The notes under the pieces were generated by a model. It had not been told where the DNA came from. It saw only the letters and a program-made list of their open reading frames with translations, and searched no databases. The translations under genes and the position numbers were made by a program. A DNA stretch of 9,116 nucleotides from Acidobacteriota bacterium. GTDB taxonomy: Bacteria > Acidobacteriota > Terriglobia > Terriglobales > Acidobacteriaceae. How positions within the stretch are numbered: position 1 is the first letter of the stretch; every line of letters starts with the position of its first letter. The DNA lies in contig JAJXXN010000190.1 of NCBI GenBank assembly GCA_021781075.1, positions 1 through 9,116 of the forward strand, written 5' to 3'. Shown in pieces: positions 1 to 5,539 of the stretch.

Positions 1-772
1 CGAGGTCGCTGAGCGTGCCCGTGACAACCGTACTTGCGGAGTATTTGTAGACGCCATCAAGCGCCACCACCCAATGGCGCGTGATGCTGTATTCGCCGGA
101 CAGGTCGAAGTTGATTGTTTTCCCCGGCTGGGCATGGCCGCTGAACCCCGCGCCCGTCCCATACACGCTCGCATCCGTGACAGCAGCGCGGGATGAAATT
201 GAACCCGTCGTATCAAAGCGCCATCGCAGGATCCGTCCATTGGGCAGCCACAGGTAGCTCTGAGTGTTGAGCGAGAGCGACGTGAGATAGGTTCCGCTGC
301 CGGTCCCGTTGCCGGGGCGCGTGTTGAGCCGGTCATATGGCCCGGAAGGGAAGCCCTGTTGCACCAGGACCGAGGCCGTTGGGATTCGATGCCCCTCGCG
401 GAATTGGCTGAGCCTGTACTGCGCCAGTAATGAGAAGTCGCCCACCTGGATGCCCGAACTGCTTGGGCCGTGCTCCGGCAGGGAGTACTCAATGATTGGG
501 ATCGCCCCCACCGTGAGCCTGTCGATCAGGCCGTATTCCATATAGGCAAGTGAACCGGGCGACTTGTTGCCCGACTCTGCAACATTGAAGAGATAAGACT
601 CCACGAGAAAGTGCCCACGGGGAAGTGTGCTCGCATTGAAGGCCAACATCGGCCCCGTCCACCAAGCATCCTGCATCGACTGCTGCTGTGCGCCTGCCGC
701 GGCCAAGAGGAAAAAAGACAGGCAGGGAAAAAGTATGCGGGCGATTTGAAAACATTTACATGGTGTGGACAT
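1..772 (-). CDS. Partial outer-membrane beta-barrel protein (phenol-degradation MetA-pathway/transporter-like), 3' end beyond the window
   Basis: The frame is open from an ATG at 770-772 to the window edge (257 codons) with no stop. The N-terminus is a classic Sec signal peptide: a short polar segment, a hydrophobic core around residues 13-26 (LFPCLSFFLLAAA), and a likely signal peptidase I site after AGA at residue 28. It has no lipobox cysteine. The mature part runs in alternating polar/hydrophobic stretches with aromatic girdles (LPRGHFLVESYLFNV; YGLIDRLTVGAIPIIEY; YSITRHWVVALDGVYKY), as expected of transmembrane beta-strands. Such proteins resemble the putative MetA-pathway/transporter barrels common in Gram-negative genomes, whose substrates are mostly unknown. 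The closest upstream in-frame stop is at 830-832 and there is no better start. There is no strong Shine-Dalgarno sequence. It lies 82 bp downstream of xseA on the same strand and may be co-transcribed with it or use its own promoter. The fold class is fairly sure; the function is unknown. Confidence 0.8.
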   Translation of the reverse strand, partial: MSTPCKCFQIARILFPCLSFFLLAAAGAQQQSMQDAWWTGPMLAFNASTLPRGHFLVESYLFNVAESGNKSPGSLAYMEYGLIDRLTVGAIPIIEYSLPEHGPSSSGIQVGDFSLLAQYRLSQFREGHRIPTASVLVQQGFPSGPYDRLNTRPGNGTGSGTYLTSLSLNTQSYLWLPNGRILRWRFDTTGSISSRAAVTDASVYGTGAGFSGHAQPGKTINFDLSGEYSITRHWVVALDGVYKYSASTVVTGTLSDL

Positions 773-794
773 GGAGGCTGGAGGACTGAATGAC

Positions 795-830
795 GAAGTT
801 GATTGTACAACCTTATGCGTCCCGTAATCT
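795..830 (-). promoter_or_regulatory. Weak candidate promoter for the outer-membrane protein gene
   Basis: The 82-bp gap between xseA and the beta-barrel gene contains, on the minus strand, a good -10-like hexamer TACAAT (807-802). It would put the transcription start about 23 nt before the ATG at 772. A -35-like TTGAGA lies upstream, but the spacer is 20 bp, longer than the usual 16-18, and at the normal distance there is no good -35. I see no convincing intrinsic terminator after xseA in this gap, so read-through from xseA is equally possible. Confidence 0.25.
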
Positions 831-854
831 CAAGGCCTCCCGCGGCCGTGGATT

Positions 855-2243
855 TTACCCGGCATGGTCCTCCACTTTGCTGGTAAAACTGCCCCGGCGA
901 AGACGCGTGCTTACCACATCCCCACGCTTGAGCTGGGCCGCATCGCGCACCACGCGTCCCGCATCATCCCGCACCAGCGCATAACCGCGTTCCAGCACCG
1001 CCAGCGGAGAAAGCGCATCCAGCCGCGCCGCCAGCGCACCGCGCGTGGCGGTTGCCTCATGCAGGCGGTGCAGCACGGCCATCTCCAGGCGGCTGCGCGA
1101 CGCCGTCATCCGCTGCCGCGACTGGTTCAGCCGCTCGCGTGGGTCATGCTGCATCACAGCCGCCGCCAACTGCGCACTTTGCGCCGTCCACGCAGAAAGC
1201 CGCATTTCCATCGCCGCCTCCAGCCGCCCATTTGCATCATCCAGCCACTGCTCCTGCCGACGCAGCAGTTGCGTCATGCGCATCTCGTTTCGGTCCGCCT
1301 CCACGCGCGACCACCGCTGCCTGGCCCGCAGCAACTGGTAACGCGCCGCGCGCTCCAGCCTGTGACCAAGCTCCGCAATCTCCTCCGCAACGCGGTGTTG
1401 CGCCTCGGTGATCAGCTCCGCCGCGGCCGACGGCGTCGGCGCGCGCAGATCTGCCACAAAATCCGCAATTGTAAAATCCGTCTCATGCCCAACGGCTGAG
1501 ACCACGGGAAGGGAAGAGCCGGCTATCGCCCGCGCCACCGCCTCACTATTGAACGCCGCCAAGTCCTCCAGCGAACCGCCGCCGCGTGCCACCACAATCA
1601 GGTCGACGAGGCCGCTTTCATTCAGTTCGCGTATCGCCGAGCAAATCTCGCCCACTGCCTGCTCACCCTGCACGCTCGCCGGGTACAGCAGCACGTTCAA
1701 CCCCGAGTTCCGCCGCGCGACAATGTTTAAAAAATCGCGAATCACCGCGCCAGTCGGCGAGGTCACAATCCCCACCGTGCGCGGGAAGGCCGGCAGCTTC
1801 CGCTTTCGCCCGGCGTCAAACAACCCCTCCGCTGCAAGCTGTTCCTTCAGTTGTTCAAAGGCCAGTTGAAGGCTGCCCGCGCCAACAGGCTCCATCGTCT
1901 CCGCAACCATTTGCAACTCGCCGCGCTGCTCGTAGACGCTTAACCGCCCGCGCACCAGCACATGCAGGCCATCCTCGGGCCGAAAACGCAACAGCATCGC
2001 CTGGCGCCGGAAGAGCGCCACCTTCAACTGCGCCTCCGCGTCCTTCAGCGTGAAGTACACATGCCCGCTCGGCGCCGGGCGGTAATTCGAAATCTCGCCC
2101 TCGGCCCAGATGTCGGTGAACTCCTCCTCCACCAGGCCGCGCACCTGCGCCACCAACTCACGCACCGGCCAAACCCGGCGCTTCGCCCGTTGAGGCTCAA
2201 AGCTCAGGTCCAGTTGCGGCGTGCTTGGTTCTTCAAAAAGCAT
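855..2243 (-). CDS. xseA: Exodeoxyribonuclease VII large subunit XseA
   Basis: XseA is the catalytic subunit of exonuclease VII, a cytoplasmic metal-independent nuclease that degrades single-stranded DNA from both ends, acting with several copies of XseB. The 462-residue product matches the usual length of about 400-460. An N-terminal OB-fold occupies roughly residues 27-110. The catalytic core follows, with TSPTGAVIRD (161-170), the glycine-rich ARGGGSLEDLAAFN (219-232) and SAVGHETDFTIADFVADLRAPTPSAAAE (249-276). D170, R220, H253 and D256 correspond to the residues important in the E. coli enzyme. A charged coiled-coil region (about 277-405) precedes the conserved C-terminal LSPLAVLERGYALVRD. 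I chose the ATG at 2243 because an upstream in-frame ATG at 2378 adds 45 residues that are only the antisense of the divergent gene. The Shine-Dalgarno sequence is weak (GAAG directly before the ATG). xseB is not adjacent and must be elsewhere. Confidence 0.97.
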   Translation of the reverse strand: MLFEEPSTPQLDLSFEPQRAKRRVWPVRELVAQVRGLVEEEFTDIWAEGEISNYRPAPSGHVYFTLKDAEAQLKVALFRRQAMLLRFRPEDGLHVLVRGRLSVYEQRGELQMVAETMEPVGAGSLQLAFEQLKEQLAAEGLFDAGRKRKLPAFPRTVGIVTSPTGAVIRDFLNIVARRNSGLNVLLYPASVQGEQAVGEICSAIRELNESGLVDLIVVARGGGSLEDLAAFNSEAVARAIAGSSLPVVSAVGHETDFTIADFVADLRAPTPSAAAELITEAQHRVAEEIAELGHRLERAARYQLLRARQRWSRVEADRNEMRMTQLLRRQEQWLDDANGRLEAAMEMRLSAWTAQSAQLAAAVMQHDPRERLNQSRQRMTASRSRLEMAVLHRLHEATATRGALAARLDALSPLAVLERGYALVRDDAGRVVRDAAQLKRGDVVSTRLRRGSFTSKVEDHAG

Positions 2244-2268
2244 CTTCAAAAGTTTAACCGAGCCATCC

Positions 2269-2276
2269 GGTATACT
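2269..2276. promoter_or_regulatory. Shared symmetric -10 element of the divergent xseA / S1-P1 gene pair
   Basis: The intergenic gap between the divergent start codons (2243 minus, 2283 plus) is only 39 bp. In it, the self-complementary GTATAC (2270-2275) gives TATACT on the plus strand (2271-2276) and TATACC on the minus strand (2274-2269), each a good -10 hexamer. The plus -10 ends 6 nt before the ATG at 2283, so transcription would start at about the start codon. The minus -10 lies 25 nt before the xseA ATG. No good -35 is visible at the usual distance in either direction, so activity is inferred from the -10 match alone. Confidence 0.45.
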
Positions 2277-2282
2277 TCGCCC

Positions 2283-3209
2283 ATGAGAAATTTCCGTCTT
2301 GCAGTCATTCCCATATTCCCGCTCTGCCTCGCACTCCTGCTCCCGCACGACGCCCGCGCCTGGGGCAACGAGGGGCACAAAATGATCAACCGCCTCGCCG
2401 CATCCTCGCTGCCCGCCAATGTGCCCGCCTTCCTACGCTCGCCCGAGGCCATCAGTGAGATTGAATACCTCGGTCCCGAGCCCGACCGCTGGCGTTCGCC
2501 CTCAGAGCCAGAACTCGTCGCCGCCCAGGCCCCGGAGCATTTTATTGATTTGGAACTTGCCGACAAACTCGGCGCCCTGCCGCGCTACCGCTTCGAGTTT
2601 GAAGCTGCCGCCGTCAAAGCCGGGCTACAGCCCGAAAAAATCGGCCTGCAACCCTGGGAGGCAACCGAGGTCTGGGAGCGGTTGAAGAACGCCCTGCGCA
2701 ACTATCGCCAGCTCAAGGCCGCGGGCGCCGACACGCGCGCCGTTGAGGCCGCCGCAATCTTTTATGCCGGCTGGCTCGGCCACTATGTCGGAGACGCCTC
2801 GCAGCCGCTGCACACGACCATCGACTACAACGGCTGGGTCGGCCCCAACCCAAACGGTTACACCACGGAACACAAAATTCACTGGCAGTTTGAGGGGCCG
2901 TTTGTTGCCGCCAACATCACACCGGGGATGGTCGAGCCAAGGATGACGCCCATGCACGCCGTCGAGGGCGACTTCTTCACCAACTACCTGGCCTACCTGC
3001 GCCAATCGCAAACCTACGTCGAAAAGGTCTATCAACTCGAAAAGGCCGGCGGATTCACCGGCGCCGGCTCCGCCGAATCACGCGACTTCACCGCTGCGCG
3101 CCTTGCCGTCGGCGCTTCCATGCTGCGCGATCTCATCTACACAGCTTGGCTCGAAAGCGCCAAGCCGGTCGCCGACCCTTACGCGCCCAAGGCAACCGAG
3201 GCCAAGTAG
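2283..3209 (+). CDS. Secreted S1/P1-nuclease / phospholipase C family zinc enzyme
   Basis: This family comprises tri-zinc phosphodiesterases that cut single-stranded nucleic acids or phospholipids outside the cytoplasm. The 308-residue precursor has a Sec signal peptide (residues 1-26: MRNFR, hydrophobic core, then ARA) cleaved so that the mature protein begins WGNEGH. The free amino group of this Trp1 is itself a zinc ligand in the family, which strongly supports both the start codon and the cleavage site. In mature numbering, the other ligands are H6, D42 (PEPDRW), H60 (APEHFID), H141, D145 and H151 (GHYVGDASQPLH), then H174 and E178 (HWQFE). The spacing H141/D145/H151/H174/E178 is identical to P1 nuclease H116/D120/H126/H149/D153. 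The last ligand is Glu instead of Asp, as in Bacillus cereus phospholipase C. There is no Shine-Dalgarno sequence before the ATG and the transcript may be leaderless. An in-frame extension back to 1962 is rejected because it runs antisense to xseA. The substrate, DNA/RNA or lipid, cannot be decided here. Confidence 0.93.
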   Translation: MRNFRLAVIPIFPLCLALLLPHDARAWGNEGHKMINRLAASSLPANVPAFLRSPEAISEIEYLGPEPDRWRSPSEPELVAAQAPEHFIDLELADKLGALPRYRFEFEAAAVKAGLQPEKIGLQPWEATEVWERLKNALRNYRQLKAAGADTRAVEAAAIFYAGWLGHYVGDASQPLHTTIDYNGWVGPNPNGYTTEHKIHWQFEGPFVAANITPGMVEPRMTPMHAVEGDFFTNYLAYLRQSQTYVEKVYQLEKAGGFTGAGSAESRDFTAARLAVGASMLRDLIYTAWLESAKPVADPYAPKATEAK

Positions 3210-3240
3210 CAGTCCATCCCGGCTTGCGCAAAAATCATCT

Positions 3241-3263
3241 GGCCCTGCCGTTGCGGCAGGGCC
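3241..3263. terminator. Bidirectional intrinsic terminator between convergent genes
   Basis: A perfect 10-bp GC-rich stem (GGCCCTGCCG, 3-nt loop TTG, CGGCAGGGCC) lies between the convergent S1/P1-type gene (stop at 3209) and the 3-hydroxybutyryl-CoA dehydrogenase gene (stop at 3335). On the minus strand it is followed after 6 nt by TTTTT (3234-3230), making a reasonable intrinsic terminator for the dehydrogenase transcript. On the plus strand the following bases (CGAATTGTTG) hold only a weak T-rich tract, so termination in that direction is less certain. Confidence 0.75.
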
Positions 3264-3334
3264 CGAATTGTTGCCCTCGGAAATCGGTCTTATCAACCTT
3301 CACGCCTGGTCGCCTGGGGGATGGAATTCAAACC

Positions 3335-4192
3335 TCACTTCGCGTAGTTGTAAAACCCGCGCCCCGACTTGCGGCCGAGCCAGCCCGCATCCACCATCTT
3401 CAGCAGCAGCGGGCAAGGGCGGTACTTCGGGTCGCCCAATCCATCCAGCAGAACCCTCATAATATCCACGCACACGTCCAACCCGATGAAATCCGCCAAG
3501 GTCAACGGGCCCATCGGGTGCGCCATCCCCAGCTTGAACACCTCGTCCACGCCTTCCGGCTTGGCCACGCCCTCCATCACCGCATAGGCCGCCTCGTTGA
3601 TGAGCGGCATCAGCACGCGGTTCGACACAAAACCCGGCGCGTCGTTCACCTCCACCGGAGTCTTGCCCAGCTTCTTCGCCAGCCCATGCACCACGCTGTT
3701 CGTCTCCTCGCTCGTTGCCAGCCCGCGGATCACCTCCACCAGCGCCATCATCGGGACCGGGTTGAAGAAGTGCATGCCAATCACAAGCTCCGCGCGCTTG
3801 GTCTGCGCGCCGAGCTTGGTGATTGAGATCGACGAAGTGTTCGTCGCCAAAATCACCCCGGGTCGCAGGATCCCATCGAGGGCTTGAAAGATTTCGCGTT
3901 TGATTTCAAACCGCTCGCTCGCCGCCTCAATGGCAAAATCCGCCGCCGCCAACGCGCCGCGGTCCGTCGTCGGTTTTATCCGCGCGAGGATTGTCTCAAT
4001 CTCGCCCTCCTGTATCTTTCCCTTGGCGGCCTCACGCCCCAGGTTTGTCCTGATGACACCAAGCCCGCGCTCCAAAAAACGCTCTTCCACGTCAACCAGT
4101 TGCACTTCGTACCCCGCTTTTGCAAAAACGTGGGCAATTCCAGAGCCCATCGTCCCTGCGCCAACCACTCCAACCTTGCGTATCTCTGCCAT
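3335..4192 (-). CDS. 3-hydroxybutyryl-CoA dehydrogenase (3-hydroxyacyl-CoA dehydrogenase family)
   Basis: The enzyme interconverts (S)-3-hydroxybutyryl-CoA and acetoacetyl-CoA with NAD(P)(H) in the cytoplasm, in fatty-acid/butyrate oxidation or synthesis. The 285-residue length is typical of the single-function Hbd/MmgB/PaaH-type proteins. The N-terminal Rossmann fold carries VGAGTMGSG (G11-x-G13-x-x-G16), with D34 at the end of the second strand, suited to the cofactor ribose. The catalytic residues are all present: S120 (ATNTSSI), H141 (GMHFFNPVP), E153 (ALVEVI) and N191 (PGFVSNRV). The C-terminal helical domain has the usual [16 protein letters not shown] and ends [13 protein letters not shown]. 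The ATG at 4192 was chosen because GAGG lies 5 nt upstream and the conserved fold starts immediately after; an upstream in-frame ATG at 4294 would add 34 non-conserved residues overlapping the promoter. It is a single-gene unit divergent from the SRPBCC gene. Close symbols (hbd, mmgB, paaH) cannot be separated by sequence alone. Confidence 0.95.
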   Translation of the reverse strand: MAEIRKVGVVGAGTMGSGIAHVFAKAGYEVQLVDVEERFLERGLGVIRTNLGREAAKGKIQEGEIETILARIKPTTDRGALAAADFAIEAASERFEIKREIFQALDGILRPGVILATNTSSISITKLGAQTKRAELVIGMHFFNPVPMMALVEVIRGLATSEETNSVVHGLAKKLGKTPVEVNDAPGFVSNRVLMPLINEAAYAVMEGVAKPEGVDEVFKLGMAHPMGPLTLADFIGLDVCVDIMRVLLDGLGDPKYRPCPLLLKMVDAGWLGRKSGRGFYNYAK

Positions 4193-4197
4193 AAAAA

Positions 4198-4201
4198 CCT
4201 C
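4198..4201 (-). promoter_or_regulatory. Ribosome binding site deciding the dehydrogenase start
   Basis: On the minus strand GAGG is followed by five T residues and then the ATG at 4192. This is a well-placed Shine-Dalgarno sequence and the main reason to prefer this start over the upstream in-frame ATG at 4294. Confidence 0.7.
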
Positions 4202-4218
4202 GTTTGTCTCCGGCTGGA

Positions 4219-4248
4219 ATTTTACCAGCGCAGATTTGATTTTGTGAA
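4219..4248 (-). promoter_or_regulatory. Sigma70-type promoter of the 3-hydroxybutyryl-CoA dehydrogenase gene
   Basis: On the minus strand, TTCACA (4248-4243; 5 of 6 to TTGACA) and TAAAAT (4224-4219; 5 of 6 to TATAAT) are separated by an 18-bp spacer. The predicted transcription start near 4212 leaves a leader of about 20 nt that contains the GAGG Shine-Dalgarno sequence. This is the best promoter match in the window. It is assigned from sequence match only. Confidence 0.55.
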
Positions 4249-4282
4249 AATCCCGCGTCACACTTCTTTTCGCGCGGCACAT

Positions 4283-4312
4283 TTGCGCATCCAATCATTG
4301 GATTCATACAAT
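4283..4312 (+). promoter_or_regulatory. Candidate promoter of the SRPBCC-mtgA unit with a palindromic operator in its spacer
   Basis: A -10-like TACAAT (4307-4312) is preceded at 18 bp by a weak -35, TTGCGC (4283-4288). The spacer holds a perfect 15-bp palindrome, ATCCAAT-C-ATTGGAT (4289-4303), starting directly after the -35 and ending 3 bp before the -10. The predicted start near 4319 gives a leader of about 18 nt carrying AGGA (4326-4329), spaced 7 nt from the ATG at 4337. A dyad in this place would let a dimeric regulator control the promoter, and it lies about 40 bp upstream of the divergent dehydrogenase promoter, so it could affect both. The promoter and operator are inferred. Confidence 0.45.
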
Positions 4313-4336
4313 GCCAGCAACAGCCAGGAACTCCGC

Positions 4337-4786
4337 ATGAGCCACCGCCTTGAACGCTCCACCTTCATTCCACGCCCCCGCCGCGAGGTCTTTCAGTTCT
4401 TCGCCAACGCCCACAACCTGGGGCGCATCACCCCGCCCTTTCTCAACTTCCGCATCCTCACGCCAGACCCCATCCTCATCCGCGCCGGCGCGCGAATCGA
4501 TTACACCATCGGGCTTTATGGCATCCCCATGAAGTGGAAGACGCTCATTGAGGAGTTTGTCGATGACTCCCACTTCATTGATTTGCAGATCTCCGGGCCC
4601 TACAAGCTTTGGCGGCATCGCCATGAATTCCATGATGTACAGGGTGGAACCTCCATGACCGACACCGTCGATTACCAACTCCCCCTCGGCCCGCTTGGCC
4701 GCATCGCGCATCGGCTTTTTGTGCGCGCGCAGCTCCGGGCAATCTTCGACTACCGCGCCAAAATCATCCGCGAACTCTTTCCCTGA
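4337..4786 (+). CDS. SRPBCC (START/Bet v1-like) ligand-binding domain protein
   Basis: This is a small 149-residue cytosolic single-domain protein of the SRPBCC helix-grip fold, closest by eye to the stand-alone COG4276-type ligand-binding proteins. The visible signature includes an N-terminal strand and helix (FIPRPRREVFQFFANAHNLGRITPPFLNFRI, about residues 10-40), the central GPYKLWRHRHEF (87-98), TSMTDTVDYQLPLGPLG (105-121), and the C-terminal helix LFVRAQLRAIFDYRAKIIRELF. The fold binds hydrophobic ligands in a deep cavity; no ligand or reaction is established for this subgroup. The start at 4337 follows AGGA with a 7-nt gap. The open frame continues upstream to 3884, but that part runs antisense to the dehydrogenase gene and is not coding. 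The mtgA start is 38 bp downstream on the same strand with no terminator, so the two are probably co-transcribed. Confidence 0.88.
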   Translation: MSHRLERSTFIPRPRREVFQFFANAHNLGRITPPFLNFRILTPDPILIRAGARIDYTIGLYGIPMKWKTLIEEFVDDSHFIDLQISGPYKLWRHRHEFHDVQGGTSMTDTVDYQLPLGPLGRIAHRLFVRAQLRAIFDYRAKIIRELFP

Positions 4787-4824
4787 TTTTGCCTCCGTAG
4801 CCACGCCCCCGTTATTCTGGAGCA

Positions 4825-5535
4825 GTGAGCGAGAACCTTTCAGCTTCCCGTCAATTCAAACTGCCAAAAATCACCTGGCGCCGCCTGTTCCTCTGGTCGG
4901 CGTACACGCTCTGCGCCCTGTGGATTTTTTGCGCGCTCCTGCTCGTCGCGCTCCGTTTCATTGACCCACCCACAACCGCCGTCCACCTGGAGCGCCGCTT
5001 CTCCGCCTTCCTGCACGGCAAGCCCTACACCGAGCGCTATCAATTTGTACCCTTGGGTGAAATCTCGCCCAACCTCCAGCACGCCGTCATCGCCGCCGAG
5101 GATGAACGCTTCTACCAGCACCACGGCTTCGACTGGCAGGCCATTCAACTCGCCGCGGAGGAGGACATGGACGGCGGCAAGCGATTCCGCGGTGGCTCAA
5201 CCATCACCCAGCAGCTTGTGAAAAACATCTTCTTCGGGACCAGCCGCTCCTATATCCGCAAAGCCGCGGAAACCACCCTTGTCCCCGTCGCCGAACTGGT
5301 CCTCGGCAAAAAACGCATTCTGGAGCTTTACCTCAACGTCGTCGAGTGGGGGCCCGGCGTCTACGGGGCCGAGGCCGCCAGCCGCTACCACTTCAAAACC
5401 ACGGCCCGCGCGCTCAACCGTGAAGAGGCCGCCGAGCTCGCCGCCGTCCTTCCCTCGCCCATCAAACGCAAGCCGCAGCGCATGACACACTACTCCGGCA
5501 TCATCCTCGAACACATGGCGATGATGGGCTGGTGA
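4825..5535 (+). CDS. mtgA: Monofunctional biosynthetic peptidoglycan transglycosylase MtgA
   Basis: MtgA is a GT51-family enzyme that polymerises lipid II into glycan strands on the outer face of the inner membrane and lacks the transpeptidase domain of class A penicillin-binding proteins. The 236-residue length is typical. A short cytosolic tail and one membrane anchor (about residues 21-43) are followed by the GT51 motifs in order: AAEDERFYQHHGFDW (90-104, nucleophile E92), RGGSTITQQLVKN (122-134), IRKAAET (144-150, second glutamate E149) and KKRILELYLNVVEWGPGVYGAEAAS (162-186). The start is GTG at 4825, the first candidate after the in-frame TAG at 4798. GGAG lies only 2 nt from it, closer than ideal, so the exact start is less sure than the gene. 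It follows the SRPBCC gene by 38 bp. The stop is 4 bp from the stop of the convergent peptidase gene, with no terminator between them. Confidence 0.95.
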   Translation: MSENLSASRQFKLPKITWRRLFLWSAYTLCALWIFCALLLVALRFIDPPTTAVHLERRFSAFLHGKPYTERYQFVPLGEISPNLQHAVIAAEDERFYQHHGFDWQAIQLAAEEDMDGGKRFRGGSTITQQLVKNIFFGTSRSYIRKAAETTLVPVAELVLGKKRILELYLNVVEWGPGVYGAEAASRYHFKTTARALNREEAAELAAVLPSPIKRKPQRMTHYSGIILEHMAMMGW

Positions 5536-5539
5536 GTCC

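Noticed and set aside
790..984. A plus-strand ATG with GGAGG 5 nt upstream, opening a 64-codon frame
   Set aside because: The ribosome-site match is good, but the product is Arg/Ser/Thr-rich with no features and most of it is antisense to the conserved 3' end of xseA.
864..1499. A 211-codon plus-strand open frame, and others nearby, antisense to xseA
   Set aside because: They are Arg/Pro/His-rich shadow frames over a well-conserved xseA.
1962..2282. An N-terminal extension of the S1/P1-type protein (107 codons)
   Set aside because: It runs antisense to xseA and would bury the signal peptide, whose cleavage to expose Trp1 is required for the zinc site.
2244..2378. A 45-residue N-terminal extension of XseA
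   Set aside because: It is the complement of the signal-peptide region of the divergent gene, and known XseA proteins begin near the OB-fold.
3884..4336. A long N-terminal extension of the SRPBCC protein
   Set aside because: It is antisense to the dehydrogenase and spans its promoter; the AGGA site and domain start fit 4337.
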